Numbered from the stretch's first letter, positions 36,836 to 47,814 are shown. The stretch is 64,000 nt of DNA from Methanofollis fontis (GCF_004297185.1 NZ_PGCL01000003.1:186001-250000), one strand, 5' to 3'. The notes: generated by a model from the sequence alone, not told the origin. A program made the numbers and translations.

Positions 36836-39800
36836 TTATTCTTTTGGAGTCACAAGTGCGGCAAAATAAATCATATGAAGAGGACTTAGAACTAAATTTC
36901 GAGATTCTCCATTCATTTCAATATCTATGAGGTAATATTCGCCGTGAAACTTTGAAACTTCAACAGGGAATAGGTTTCCTTTTTCATATTCTTCAGCAGC
37001 ATCAAAAATGGCCCTCATATCACATCCACCTTCTTTAGCAATGGCGTGGCAATTCGGGCACATACAGAGTATATTGAATGGTTGATTATTCCACCAGATT
37101 GCACCGTCTCGATTTTCTTGAATGTGGTAAGTAACACTATAGAAACGACCCGTCTGCAGTTTTATCTGTAGCCCACAGATCTGACATCTTTCCTGATATT
37201 CATTGGAGAAGAATGACTTTGAATCTATACCATGGGGATCTATTATTTTTTGACCATCACTAATTGCTTTAACTCTCGATCTTTTAATGTGATTTCGAAC
37301 TCTCTTATTATACTGTTCAGGGCCCTGTGCAATATTGTTTTTCACTCGATTCCTGATATTGTCATGTAATTTGATCTCCAAGAATGGATCTGGTCCACAT
37401 TTCCACTCTAAAACAGTATCTTCCGAATGGACTGGCTTTCGATCACGCTTTAAACATTCAGCAATATTAGTTCGAATGGATTCTACATCTACCCCGTCAA
37501 GATCAGATATTCGATCATCTTTGGCATTGTCATAAATCACGCCACTTGATGATTTTTGATACCGATCTTCAATATCTCTCATTATTTGAATCAAATCTTC
37601 AAAATTACCATAATCTGAGATTTCTAAAAGATAACACAATATTTCACTTATATTCATATTCTGATCTACATACATGGCTTTACTTTGATGATCAAAGTGA
37701 GGAAGGGGGGTAAGTAATCTATTGATCTCAGGTCCAATAATCTGATAAATTGTTTTTACACGGAAGATAATAGCCATCTTGATATCAATTATCCCCAACG
37801 ATCTTAATTTTCCTTGCAATTTTGAACGAGTTCTTGGCAATAGACTTTTTTTATAGAGATCAAATATAACAGCAAGATGTTCTGTTTCCTCATTATTCAA
37901 AGAGGATTCATCTTCTATTATGAGTTTTCCAACATCTTGTGGAAGTGCAAAGCCAATTGACTGGGCCGCTTCTTGCATATTAAAAAGATCTTCTTCAGTG
38001 GCTTCAAGAAGAACAACCCATATTTTTGAATCGTAGAGACTCTGGAAGGTGGTATCATCATTGAAAACCAAAACAGCCTGATTTTTATGGAATTTTTCAA
38101 TTGCTGTATTAAAGTCATCTATGATGCGTCTTTGGTCAATAAAAGTCCAGGAATGATAATGCTTTAGAAGATCTCCCAGTAACTGTGTATTTTTCTTTGA
38201 TACACGTCGAGAATGAAAGATTACTTCAAATAACCCTGAATAAACACTCGGGCTGTTTCCCTCTTTTAACCCAATTATTTCTCCGACTTGTTTTCCAATT
38301 TTCCCATACTGCTCTTCAATTAAAGGAGTATCGTCAGGCACTTTGAAACCAAGGCAAAAATCTTTTGCTGCCCTTAATTTTCTGGAAGATCGATCATAAA
38401 TCTTAAGCTGAGATATATCTGCTCCAATAGCATGGTACTCGAGTGCAATCTCTAAAATATCATTATAATTATCAGGATTTATCATCTCCCAGAGGGCATT
38501 GACCTGATGAATGCTGTAATTATTAACCTGAAGTGCTTCAAGGTACTCAGGGTGGTATCCATTGCCTTTTTGGATATCTGTGGTAGCCTGAACAAAGTGA
38601 AGATATTTTTTTGCCTTCTTTAAATGCAAAATACTGGATGAATAAACCTTTATACAGTTTCTGGAACGAGCAACATTGCCATTTATATCTTGTAAAGGAA
38701 TGAGATCTCTTGGAATACCGCCCCATGTTATGTCTTGCAAACATTTCTCTCTCAAAGTATGCCGGAAATATCTGACATAATAATTGCCAATTATGAGTTT
38801 ATTATTCCAGATATCATATGCTTCAAGATCAAAACCATTCTTATTTTTCAGCCACGACTGATACAAAGGAAGGGCAAATTTACCGACATCATTTGATTCA
38901 TTCCTTATTATCCCCTGCGTCAAAGGATCAAGATCAACTACCAGGACATCAACAGGGTTGCTGGACGTATAATCATTATTTATACTATTGACCCATTTTT
39001 CAAATCGAAGATGATCACACCCACTAAAATCCGAAACATCACTGTATTTGACATTATATAATCTAAACTGGGGTTCATTCCGAATTTTACACAATATAAG
39101 AAATTTTCGCCATTCCTCTTTCCACCTCCTGGTTCTTTCAACACTCTTTTTGTTGTTATCATCGTCATTTTTTGTGTTTGGAGGAGTCCAATATTTTTTT
39201 GGGAAATATAAAGTAGGCAATCCTATATCTTCAAACAAGTGATCCTCAGGATATAGCCTCAAAACTCGTGGAAGAAGTAAATCGGAAATTTTAACTGGAT
39301 CTCCTGATGTCGATAGGAATTCTACATCTGACAGACCAGAAAGTGTTTCAATGAATTCATCATATTTGGACTCATTTTTTGTACGTTTTCCCCTATATTT
39401 TTGAAATATTGAGAAGAGGACATTATATCGAATATACTCTGTTTTTTTTGTAGGTAGGGTCTCGATAAGATAGGGTATCTGTAACTCCCGCAATATATTC
39501 TCATCATTTAATTCGGGTACTTCCAGAGATTTTAGCAAATCACGGACTGCACTGTTTCTTCTTACTTTCTGCTCAAAATTTTCTTTTTCTAGATTATTGT
39601 CGCCGCTGCTTTTTGGGTGATATGTATATTCGGTACTGACAATCGTATAATCAACACTATTTTCAAGACCAGTCTCTCTTGTGGATCGTGATGAAACCCA
39701 GAATATCTTACCCTCTCTTTTTTGGCCAATTAATGGTCCAAATCCTTTTTTTGGAAGAGGGAAGATCGGAGCGTTTAGCAATATGGAGCGATATTGATAA

Positions 39801-41356
39801 TAGGTGGATTTATAAGAATTTGAATGTCTATATTTGATGCAAGGACATTCTTCTATGTTAGAATAAAGAAAAATAAGATTATCAGTATTTTTTAGCCATC
39901 GATGTGGGATTGAGATGGACGATACTAATCTGATAAATGTATCCTCATCAATTTGACTAACACCATAGTCACATAATTTAGTCTTCCATTCGGTTTTCAC
40001 CAGCCAATCTGGATGGACAAATTTTTTACTCAAATATTTTTCTGCTCGATGCCGGAATGCAGGTTCAGCAGTAATCAGGGATTCTAAAAATTCTGATGGA
40101 ATGATAGCATCTTCTGGTTTTACCCATTGATCTTTTCCTGATGAATATGTACGGACCCAGCACTCTTCCTTGAGCAAACTCATCAATTGAGCAAATTGGG
40201 GCGCGAGTTGTTGATCCCCGGCGGTGGCAGGAAGGTAATCTAGCAGACGCTTGGCGGTGATAGATATTTTTTTTAGTGATATGACCGCTTCAACAAGAAT
40301 TTCTGGCAGTGCTGAAAGAAGGTGTTTATTCCAAGCATTTTGTTCGGGATCATGTAATTTTTCTCGATCGGCTGTTGTTTGTCCATCTAACTGAAGAAAC
40401 AGAGGCGAGGGCAGAGTTACAAGGGTTGGGAGGTAGCAGAACAATCTACCATCAGGGAGTATACTTTGTTCAATCGGAAGAGGAAACGCGGCAATAACCC
40501 TTCTTTTCAGCGACTTTCCTTTAATGTCTACGTTATCCCATCTTTTCTGGACAAGTTCCCGGGTAAATTCCACGTCTTTCGAGTATAAATAATACCTTCG
40601 CGTTACTCTGCTGTGCGAAGATAAAATCTCTATCTGGTCAGATCCTCTATCTACTGGTCTTACAGTTAACGAGTAAATGATATCGGGCTTTCTACGATGA
40701 TCCTCAACGACCAATTCAGATAATTGTTGCAAGAAAAGAAATGACTCTAACTCACCACTGACAATCTTTACAAGTTCATCTGCAATAATGTCAATGCTTT
40801 CAGATTCTGTAAAGGTAATTTTAAGTCGGGTACCTTTTCCATCTTGAGTCAATGAAGAGCCATTCAAGGGATGTGGGACAATACACTCGTCTTTGTTCAA
40901 AATGAAGTGCCAGGGAGGACTGTCAATCTCAACAGAGGATGCCAGAGCAAACACCGATTTAAATCCGATTCCCTTTTCTCCAATAAATCCATGAGAAAAT
41001 CTGTTTGCTTGAATTTTTGTAGATGATCCCGTATCGGTAATAGCAATAATATCTTCAACAGAAAAACCATCTTCGTTATATTGAATTGTTATTCCAGAGG
41101 TTTCGATAATAAAACGTATTTTTGGATTTTTTTCGGCATATTGCGCATCATCTGCATTTTGTATCAGTTCGAGTAAGAAGTGTTTTCTATCCTGGTACGC
41201 AGTGTCACTGAGAATATTTAGACTATTTCTGTAACCCGGAATTTCCCAATCGTAATGTTTCCTTAAATAACGAAGTTTTTCCTGTGCCTTGGAAGGAGGC
41301 AGAGTTCGTATCTGTTGTAGCAATTCATTCCTTTCCTGTTTGATATTCGTCGCCAT
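36836..41356 (-). CDS. Sacsin/GHKL-type ATPase with C-terminal HNH nuclease domain
   Basis: Very large protein, 1506 residues. The N-terminus has a GHKL (Hsp90/sacsin-like) ATPase: LLELIQNADDAQY (N67), NEDGFSVEDI, and the glycine-rich lid GFIGEKGIGFKSVF. The long middle is unassigned. Near residues 1390-1440 the pattern CQICG, then TYHIQENRDG, then LCMCPNCHAIAKEGG is that of an HNH endonuclease, with zinc cysteines and candidate catalytic His. Sacsin-like ATPases with effector domains are known in prokaryotic defence and the eukaryotic NO VEIN family; this exact pairing I cannot name. AAGGAG eight bases before the ATG supports the start. It follows the SNF2 gene by 13 bases in one operon. Codon use is strongly AT-rich, unlike the flanking genes, indicating recent transfer. 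Confidence 0.85.
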   Translation of the reverse strand: MATNIKQERNELLQQIRTLPPSKAQEKLRYLRKHYDWEIPGYRNSLNILSDTAYQDRKHFLLELIQNADDAQYAEKNPKIRFIIETSGITIQYNEDGFSVEDIIAITDTGSSTKIQANRFSHGFIGEKGIGFKSVFALASSVEIDSPPWHFILNKDECIVPHPLNGSSLTQDGKGTRLKITFTESESIDIIADELVKIVSGELESFLFLQQLSELVVEDHRRKPDIIYSLTVRPVDRGSDQIEILSSHSRVTRRYYLYSKDVEFTRELVQKRWDNVDIKGKSLKRRVIAAFPLPIEQSILPDGRLFCYLPTLVTLPSPLFLQLDGQTTADREKLHDPEQNAWNKHLLSALPEILVEAVISLKKISITAKRLLDYLPATAGDQQLAPQFAQLMSLLKEECWVRTYSSGKDQWVKPEDAIIPSEFLESLITAEPAFRHRAEKYLSKKFVHPDWLVKTEWKTKLCDYGVSQIDEDTFIRLVSSISIPHRWLKNTDNLIFLYSNIEECPCIKYRHSNSYKSTYYQYRSILLNAPIFPLPKKGFGPLIGQKREGKIFWVSSRSTRETGLENSVDYTIVSTEYTYHPKSSGDNNLEKENFEQKVRRNSAVRDLLKSLEVPELNDENILRELQIPYLIETLPTKKTEYIRYNVLFSIFQKYRGKRTKNESKYDEFIETLSGLSDVEFLSTSGDPVKISDLLLPRVLRLYPEDHLFEDIGLPTLYFPKKYWTPPNTKNDDDNNKKSVERTRRWKEEWRKFLILCKIRNEPQFRLYNVKYSDVSDFSGCDHLRFEKWVNSINNDYTSSNPVDVLVVDLDPLTQGIIRNESNDVGKFALPLYQSWLKNKNGFDLEAYDIWNNKLIIGNYYVRYFRHTLREKCLQDITWGGIPRDLIPLQDINGNVARSRNCIKVYSSSILHLKKAKKYLHFVQATTDIQKGNGYHPEYLEALQVNNYSIHQVNALWEMINPDNYNDILEIALEYHAIGADISQLKIYDRSSRKLRAAKDFCLGFKVPDDTPLIEEQYGKIGKQVGEIIGLKEGNSPSVYSGLFEVIFHSRRVSKKNTQLLGDLLKHYHSWTFIDQRRIIDDFNTAIEKFHKNQAVLVFNDDTTFQSLYDSKIWVVLLEATEEDLFNMQEAAQSIGFALPQDVGKLIIEDESSLNNEETEHLAVIFDLYKKSLLPRTRSKLQGKLRSLGIIDIKMAIIFRVKTIYQIIGPEINRLLTPLPHFDHQSKAMYVDQNMNISEILCYLLEISDYGNFEDLIQIMRDIEDRYQKSSSGVIYDNAKDDRISDLDGVDVESIRTNIAECLKRDRKPVHSEDTVLEWKCGPDPFLEIKLHDNIRNRVKNNIAQGPEQYNKRVRNHIKRSRVKAISDGQKIIDPHGIDSKSFFSNEYQERCQICGLQIKLQTGRFYSVTYHIQENRDGAIWWNNQPFNILCMCPNCHAIAKEGGCDMRAIFDAAEEYEKGNLFPVEVSKFHGEYYLIDIEMNGESRNLVLSPLHMIYFAALVTPKE

Positions 41357-41369
41357 TTGTAGACTCCTT

Positions 41370-44300
41370 TTATTGATTAACCCTTAGTGAAGCAATGGCA
41401 ACCAGCCTCAAGGTCATTACCAGATCGTCCTGATTTCGAATTTTTTGTATAAATTCTTCCCTTTTTTTTCTTACATTCTCCTTTTGCGACTCAATCAAAC
41501 GAATAAATTTTGAACTTGGCTCTTTCCCATCGCTAATGACCTTTTTATAATGCTCATGAATTCGGCTGTTGAGTTGGATTATACGTGATTCGGTTGTTTT
41601 ATCGATTGAATTTATACGTGATTGAATTCTATAGGCATTCCTGTCTTTCAACTCTCTCATTTCTATTTCAATCTGTGATTCAAGATCAATTTGTGCAGTC
41701 TCGATTGCCTCTCTTGGATTGATTGATGTTACTCGATGGTCCGAAGGAAGTACATTTTTCGCTAATAATCTTGAAAATGTTCGATAGTCACATTTAACAC
41801 AAGTTCTGTTATTGACATCTACCGGTACAGCCGAGAGAGTGATTTCTGTTGTAAAACCTTCTAGCATTACTTCAAAAAAAGGAACAAAGTAATCTCCAGG
41901 ACTCAATCCAATATTGTTAGATTCTCCAGAGATCGAAAAGACTCTGGGGATTTTTTCACTTTTTTCCAATTCCTGCAGCAAAAATTTGATCCAGAATCCA
42001 CATGGTGGAAGAAAAACGGCCTGGTTTCTTTGAATAGCAACTGTACCATTGAATACAACCTCAATTGGATAATTCAGTTCCATTATTCGAGATAATTCCA
42101 CAAAACTCCCTTCAGAACCAGGTTTTCGGCAATATTGCTCCAGTTGTGTGACAACCTGTTTGGATAGAGTGATATAGCCAGAACTTTCATCAATTTCGTT
42201 GAAATCACACTTATCCCATGAATGTAGACATTTTTTTGTCAGCCAAAGTGCATCTATTGGTTGAATGAACTCTGTGCCCGAATCAAGATTCTGAATTATC
42301 TGAGCAAATTTGTCTTCTCCCATCAATTCGATCCGATTCTGCTCAAATTTTTCCATCTCAAGTTTTGCATGCTCGACTGCAATTTCAATCTCTTGAATCC
42401 GTCGCTGTAACTGTTCTTCTGAAAGCGCTCCATTAATAATTTCATTCTGAAGATCTGCAAGTTTTGTTCCCAATATGGGTTCTAAAGCGCCGACGCTCTC
42501 TTCAACTAAATTTATTCGTTCATAGAGTGCTGAATATATGTTTTCATCAATGCTATCCTGAATATACATGCTAGCGACGAAGATCTTGTCCCCTTTTTGT
42601 CCAAAACGATCGATTCTTCCTATTCTTTGTTCAATTCTCATTGGATTATAGGGAAGATCATAATTGATGATTGTCTGACAGAACTGGAAGTCCAGACCTT
42701 CTCCACCTACTTCGCTGGATAAAAGGATCTCAAACTCCTCTTTTTCGAAGGACTCCATTATTTGATAACGTGTCTGGTTATTGCCATCTGGATAACTCGG
42801 AGTATCTCCATAAATTAATCCAACACTATAACCGTCCTCTGCAAGCCTTTTTTGGAGATACTTCAATGTTCTTACAAAAAAGGAGAAAACAATTATTTGA
42901 GGATTTACATGTGTTTGTTGAATTTTTTCGATGAGCTTACGAAATTCATCATATTTTGTATCAATGCCTTCAATTCTTTCTGCTTCAGAACGTAATTGGA
43001 TTAAGCAATTCCTTAAATCTGGTGTAAGAGATGTTTCATTCAATCCTTGATCATCATCAGGGTCGTCCTCACTCGCAGAATTATCAATAAGCATTGAATT
43101 ATTTACAATACACCAATTCAGGTACTCTTTCATTGCTGGGATGCAGCTGCTTGCCATTCTGCGTGGAATATTGGTAATAAAACCTAGAGCCGCTGGGTCC
43201 CCTCCTCTTTCGAGATACATCTTTTTGGATAATTCGATAACTCCATTGTGAAATTTCGTTTCTTCAGGAGTCAATTTAATTGGAATATTTATCGGTTCTC
43301 GGATAACACGGTGGTTGAGTGCCTCTCGTTTCAATGTCCGAGTGAATGAATTATCTAAAGGACTTAAATTACCCAAAATTCTATCAAAATTGGCAATTTC
43401 CTCTGAATTTAGTAATCCTCCATTTAATAGCCTTTTTTCAAATTTTTTAACCCCAGGATGATTGGAAATTGCTTCTCCAAGGATTCCAGATTTCATTTCC
43501 AGGATTTCTTTCAATATTTTTGAATTTACACTCGCCGATCGTTCAACCAGAAGTCGACGACAGCGATTAATCGATTTTACAGGGGATAAAATAGCATTAA
43601 AGGTTTGAAAATCCGGGAACAGCGATGGATTCAGAATATTCAATTGATTAAAGAGATCCTCATCTCTTAGGTTGAGTGGCGTTGCAGAGAGCATTACCAT
43701 CATTTCAGTCAAATTACTCAGCATACAGCCAATTTGATAACTCAATGTAGATGCGTTTCTTAGATGATGGGATTCGTCAATGATAACCATAGACCACAAT
43801 GGCGTCTCTCTTGAAGTGTTTAACACTTGGAGATTCTTGAAATGAGTTTCATTGCGCAACAATGGTAGACTGACAATTGACCAGAACATACCATCCGGGA
43901 TTATACCATCTTTCGCGTATTCAAAAAAGTTTCGAAGCGACTTGCTATCATGGAGATGAAATTGCAAATTAAAACGTTGTTTCATCTCTTTAACCCATTT
44001 TGGTCCTAAAGAGTGAGGGCACACGATTAGAATTGGAGATTTTCGATCGATTCGATTGCGGGATAAGAGTTCAATCAGGATAATACCGGTTTCTATTGTT
44101 TTACCAACACCAACTTCATCAGCGATGAATAATCGTCCATCTGAACCAGGGGCTACAAATTTGATCAGGGGTTTAAATTGGTACGGGTTGAATATTGTCT
44201 TGCTTGCAAGATAGCTATAATAATTGCCTTCTATAGGTTTTTTTAGACGGAACCAAGTCTGAAAAAGATGAAAATCATCACCATCTCCGATATCATCTGA

Positions 44301-44510
44301 ATAGAATGATTGAATAATTTCATGCTCTTCATCAATAATTTTGGAAAGGAATTTTTCTTGAATCGCTTTTGTAGTTCCATCAAAAGTCACACGGTACCCA
44401 ACAGAATTGTTCCGAATAATTACTTCGTTTACAGTACCAATTTTTTCGCTATTACCAATTTTAACGTTATCTCCTACTTTAAAAAGGGGTTTTATCATAT
44501 TAGTTCCCAT
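41370..44510 (-). CDS. SNF2/RapA-type helicase (DrmD/DpdE-like group)
   Basis: Superfamily 2 ATPase of 1046 residues. A short SH3-like N-terminus (KVGDNVKIGNSEKIGTVNEV) precedes the motor: IADEVGVGKTIETG (Walker A, ~131-138), ILIVCPHSLGPKW, VIIDESHHLRN (DESH box), MLSATPLNLRDEDLF. The second lobe has IIVFSFFVRTLKYLQ, GEGLDFQFCQTIINYDLPYNPMRIEQRIGRIDRFGQ. A coiled-coil and unassigned C-terminal part follow. RapA-like SNF2 proteins of this size occur in DISARM (DrmD) and Dpd modification systems; membership is inferred. It is the first gene of a two-gene AT-rich operon with the GHKL-HNH protein. Alternative start: ATG 44498 (MIKPLFKVGD). Confidence 0.87.
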   Translation of the reverse strand: MGTNMIKPLFKVGDNVKIGNSEKIGTVNEVIIRNNSVGYRVTFDGTTKAIQEKFLSKIIDEEHEIIQSFYSDDIGDGDDFHLFQTWFRLKKPIEGNYYSYLASKTIFNPYQFKPLIKFVAPGSDGRLFIADEVGVGKTIETGIILIELLSRNRIDRKSPILIVCPHSLGPKWVKEMKQRFNLQFHLHDSKSLRNFFEYAKDGIIPDGMFWSIVSLPLLRNETHFKNLQVLNTSRETPLWSMVIIDESHHLRNASTLSYQIGCMLSNLTEMMVMLSATPLNLRDEDLFNQLNILNPSLFPDFQTFNAILSPVKSINRCRRLLVERSASVNSKILKEILEMKSGILGEAISNHPGVKKFEKRLLNGGLLNSEEIANFDRILGNLSPLDNSFTRTLKREALNHRVIREPINIPIKLTPEETKFHNGVIELSKKMYLERGGDPAALGFITNIPRRMASSCIPAMKEYLNWCIVNNSMLIDNSASEDDPDDDQGLNETSLTPDLRNCLIQLRSEAERIEGIDTKYDEFRKLIEKIQQTHVNPQIIVFSFFVRTLKYLQKRLAEDGYSVGLIYGDTPSYPDGNNQTRYQIMESFEKEEFEILLSSEVGGEGLDFQFCQTIINYDLPYNPMRIEQRIGRIDRFGQKGDKIFVASMYIQDSIDENIYSALYERINLVEESVGALEPILGTKLADLQNEIINGALSEEQLQRRIQEIEIAVEHAKLEMEKFEQNRIELMGEDKFAQIIQNLDSGTEFIQPIDALWLTKKCLHSWDKCDFNEIDESSGYITLSKQVVTQLEQYCRKPGSEGSFVELSRIMELNYPIEVVFNGTVAIQRNQAVFLPPCGFWIKFLLQELEKSEKIPRVFSISGESNNIGLSPGDYFVPFFEVMLEGFTTEITLSAVPVDVNNRTCVKCDYRTFSRLLAKNVLPSDHRVTSINPREAIETAQIDLESQIEIEMRELKDRNAYRIQSRINSIDKTTESRIIQLNSRIHEHYKKVISDGKEPSSKFIRLIESQKENVRKKREEFIQKIRNQDDLVMTLRLVAIASLRVNQ

Positions 44511-44688
44511 CTACGCTACGTAATTATCTTTTCCCAAATAAATATGCCGTTTTAATCAATTAAACAAAATAATATTCGAGAATAATAAAATTTTGGGGAC
44601 GTCTTGAAAACGTCTCTATGATAAAGACGATATATTCACCTCAGTCTTTCAGAAAATTTCAATTTCACGAAAGAAGGAAAACATTCCT

Positions 44689-47600
44689 TTATCCTATTTT
44701 ACCTAGGTCAATAATCCGAACATCAGGCCGCGCCTCAGTGAGGAGGGCGACCGTCTCCGGGTGACAGGTGAAGTACAGAACCTGCGTCTTACCAGCCAGG
44801 TCAGCGATCGCCTGACATCCCCTCCTCTTCCTCACCGGGTCGAAGTTCACCAGCACGTCATCGAAGACGACAGGGAGGACGGCATCGTGTTTGCTGAACT
44901 CAGTGATATAGCCGAACCGCAACGCAAGGTAGAGTTGTTGCGCCGTCCCAAGACTCAGGTCGGAGATTTCCTTCCTTTTTCCATTCCTCTCTTCAACGAC
45001 GACGGCCTCGGCATCGATCGGCCGGTAAATCTTCTGGTAGCGCCCACCGGTGATCCCGCTGAAATATCTGGTCGCCTCCAAGATGACCGCTGGCTGGCGT
45101 TCCTTCTCGTACTTCTCGATCGCCTGATTGAGGAGGTGGTCCGCGATCACCCTTACCGCCCATGCACGGGAGACCTCAGTAATGTCTTCGTGGAGACACC
45201 GCAATTTTGCTTCTTCGGCGGCCGTATGGTTGTCCTCTTCGAGTTCCTCGATCTCTTTCAGGAGGCGGCCGCGTCTTTCTCTTTTCTTCTCCCCTTCAGG
45301 TGTGATTTCATCCAGGCGCTGCCTGCACTCTTTGACCGTCTCTGCAAGGTCGGTGCGTTCGGTGTTCTGCAGGAGTGTAACAAAGGCCGGGAAAGCCCGT
45401 TCTCCGCCTGCCGCCTTCTTCAGGCGGAGTTCGGCATCTGCCTCCTCTTTCGCGAGCCTGATTCTCTCCCCCTGGATCCGGGTATGGTTCAGGAACGATT
45501 CTTCGTCTGTTACTGATGCCCCAGAAAAGAGGTCGGCCCGTTTCCTGGCCACATCCTCCATTTTTTCAATGATTGACTTCTCGTCCTTCTGTATCCTGGC
45601 ATAGTCTCTTACCAGAGTATCATGCTGCCTCTTGCGCTCAATCTGCTCTTTGAGTGATGCCACCGCGTTCTGCACCTGCACCTCGACCGAGGGGGCAGGG
45701 TCTGCCCCGATTGCGACAGCGACCTCCCCCGCCGCCGTATCATACGCTACAATCGTCTCCTTCAGGTCGGCACACCTGATCCCAGCCGCATCCCGAGCCC
45801 TGATCCTGTCCTGTGCCTTCTCAATTGTGGGAATGATATCAAGGACGACTTCAGGTGTGAGCGAGGTGTCGAGGGAGACAGCCTCCAGCCATGCCTGCCA
45901 CTCCTTCAGGGTTTCCTTTTTCTCCTCTGCATTTGCATCAATGTCGGCCTGTACGCGCTCAAGATCTGCGACATGATCGGCATACGTCTTGCGAGAAACC
46001 TGCAGGGCCTTCTCCAGTCTCTCCCTCTCCTGGAGGGTGTGCACCTCGCCGTCCAGCTTGGATCGCATGGTATTGATCGCTGAGAGATCGGGAATGGTAG
46101 AGAATCCGCACTCTTTTGCCTTATTCCTGAGAGTCACCTCCCGTTCGGCAAGATCCGTCTCCTTTCCCTGCCGTACTCTGGCCATGTCCAGAACGTCATC
46201 GCCTGCTGGAATGTCGACAGGTGTTTCTCGTGTGACACCCCGAAGATAAATCCCGGCAATCACCAGCATCAGGAGGAAGAGGCCGCCACCGACGATGATT
46301 GAGTCCATCATTACGCCACCGACAAGAGCGACCACACCTGCCGCCACGATCATCAGGGCCGGCCAGCGGGGAAGAGAGACCCCGCGGGCTGCCGCGTCCT
46401 GTTTTAGCCGCGTCCCGATCTCGGCCTCCTTCTCAATGAGACGGTCGAGTTCGTCCTTTGCCTTCGACCATGCCGGGACCTCGACACTCAGGTCGTCGAG
46501 GGCCGCTCTTTTCTTCTGTACCCCATCCATGGTCCCGGTGACGGAGAGGGCGGAGAGAGTCGCCTCGTCTGTCTGTATCTTTGCCTGCACCCCCCTCTTC
46601 TCCCCGTCAAGGCGATCTCCCTCAGACGTCTGGGTTCTGGCCTCCTCGTTGAGGTCGGAGAAATGGGTCCGGAAATCTTCGACCTGCTGGCGGGTTCGGG
46701 CAGAAACATCGAAAAAAGCGAGGGCCTCACCCTGCAGGCCGACCTGCCTGGCGAGGGCGTCAACCTCCTGCGTGAGTTTTTCTGTCTCCCGGACGGCCTC
46801 GTCATAGGCGCCAAGATCGGCGAGATACTTCTTCAGGCCGTTCTCCAGTTCATGGATCGCGTCGGCATGGACACAGACCACTTCATCGACAGTGCATCCT
46901 TCGAGGTCCTGAGCGTCCTGCTGGAGATTGCGGCGGCACGCCTTCAGTTCCTCCTCCAGTTCTTCTGCCTTCTCGTCGAAGCCCCTGAGGATCTGGACAC
47001 CCCCCTCGGGAATGGGAGCAACCGTCGGAAGATCAGACAGACGTCTCTTCGTCTCGGTATAGCCGACCCAGTCCTCCCAGACCGAGAGCAGGTTCTCGGC
47101 GTCCTGCATCTTCTGCCTGAGCCTTTTCTCCTCTTTTTTCAGGTCGGCAAGAGTGCTCTCTAATTCTTTCAGTTCGATCTGGAGACAGTCGTACTCCTCC
47201 TGCGTCCCTCTGCACTGGCGCAGGGTCTTCTCCAGGCCAGTAATCTCTGAGAAGATCTCCTTGATCCTGATATCTTTCCAGGCCCTTCCAGGTTTGAAGA
47301 GTGCATCACGGTCCTTATGAACCTGCGCCCGGACATCAGCGATTGAGCCTCTGGTGATCCCGATCCCGGCACTCATCACCCTGCTCTGTATCGATCCAGC
47401 AGAGAGACTCTTGATGTCGTTCAGTTCGCCTATGCCAAAGGCATAGACATTCTCGAAGAACTGCCGGTCTGCTGTGCCGATGAGGTCGGGCAGGGTACAG
47501 CCAGCAGGACTTCCGTCGACAGAGACGAGCGAGGGTTCGGCACGCTTATCAGAGCGTTCAAGGAGCACGGTCCCCTCTTCGGGTGTGGTCAGTCGCAGCC

Positions 47601-47814
47601 ACCCTCCCATATCCCCACCGTTCAGAGGTGGGTAAGAGTTTTGGCCCTGTTTCCTGGAGGGGAACCCAAATAACATCCGGCGGATGAACTCAAGTAGGGT
47701 CGACTTTCCCGCCTCGTTCGGTCCAGTGATGACGGTGAGATGAGGGGACAATACATCCAACTTTGTGTTATGAAAGTGGCCGAAGCCGTCGACGTAGATC
47801 TCCTCGATCTTCAT
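44689..47814 (-). CDS. YhaN-like SMC/SbcC-type AAA ATPase
   Basis: DNA-repair ATPase of 1041 residues with the YhaN/SbcC layout. It starts MKIEEIYVDGFGHFHN with a Walker A in ITGPNEAGKSTLLEFIRRMLFG, followed by an AAA_27-type N-domain (FFENVYAFGIGELNDIKSLS) and long coiled coils. A transmembrane-like hydrophobic segment sits in the middle (PALMIVAAGVVALVGGVMMDSIIVGGGLFLLMLVIAGIYL, two short helices), typical of YhaN. The C-terminal signature is LSLGTAQQLYLALRFG with Walker B PVVFDDVLVNFD. It overlaps the upstream nuclease gene by four bases, so the two form an Mre11/Rad50-like pair, possibly membrane-associated. Confidence 0.9.
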   Translation of the reverse strand: MKIEEIYVDGFGHFHNTKLDVLSPHLTVITGPNEAGKSTLLEFIRRMLFGFPSRKQGQNSYPPLNGGDMGGWLRLTTPEEGTVLLERSDKRAEPSLVSVDGSPAGCTLPDLIGTADRQFFENVYAFGIGELNDIKSLSAGSIQSRVMSAGIGITRGSIADVRAQVHKDRDALFKPGRAWKDIRIKEIFSEITGLEKTLRQCRGTQEEYDCLQIELKELESTLADLKKEEKRLRQKMQDAENLLSVWEDWVGYTETKRRLSDLPTVAPIPEGGVQILRGFDEKAEELEEELKACRRNLQQDAQDLEGCTVDEVVCVHADAIHELENGLKKYLADLGAYDEAVRETEKLTQEVDALARQVGLQGEALAFFDVSARTRQQVEDFRTHFSDLNEEARTQTSEGDRLDGEKRGVQAKIQTDEATLSALSVTGTMDGVQKKRAALDDLSVEVPAWSKAKDELDRLIEKEAEIGTRLKQDAAARGVSLPRWPALMIVAAGVVALVGGVMMDSIIVGGGLFLLMLVIAGIYLRGVTRETPVDIPAGDDVLDMARVRQGKETDLAEREVTLRNKAKECGFSTIPDLSAINTMRSKLDGEVHTLQERERLEKALQVSRKTYADHVADLERVQADIDANAEEKKETLKEWQAWLEAVSLDTSLTPEVVLDIIPTIEKAQDRIRARDAAGIRCADLKETIVAYDTAAGEVAVAIGADPAPSVEVQVQNAVASLKEQIERKRQHDTLVRDYARIQKDEKSIIEKMEDVARKRADLFSGASVTDEESFLNHTRIQGERIRLAKEEADAELRLKKAAGGERAFPAFVTLLQNTERTDLAETVKECRQRLDEITPEGEKKRERRGRLLKEIEELEEDNHTAAEEAKLRCLHEDITEVSRAWAVRVIADHLLNQAIEKYEKERQPAVILEATRYFSGITGGRYQKIYRPIDAEAVVVEERNGKRKEISDLSLGTAQQLYLALRFGYITEFSKHDAVLPVVFDDVLVNFDPVRKRRGCQAIADLAGKTQVLYFTCHPETVALLTEARPDVRIIDLGKIG

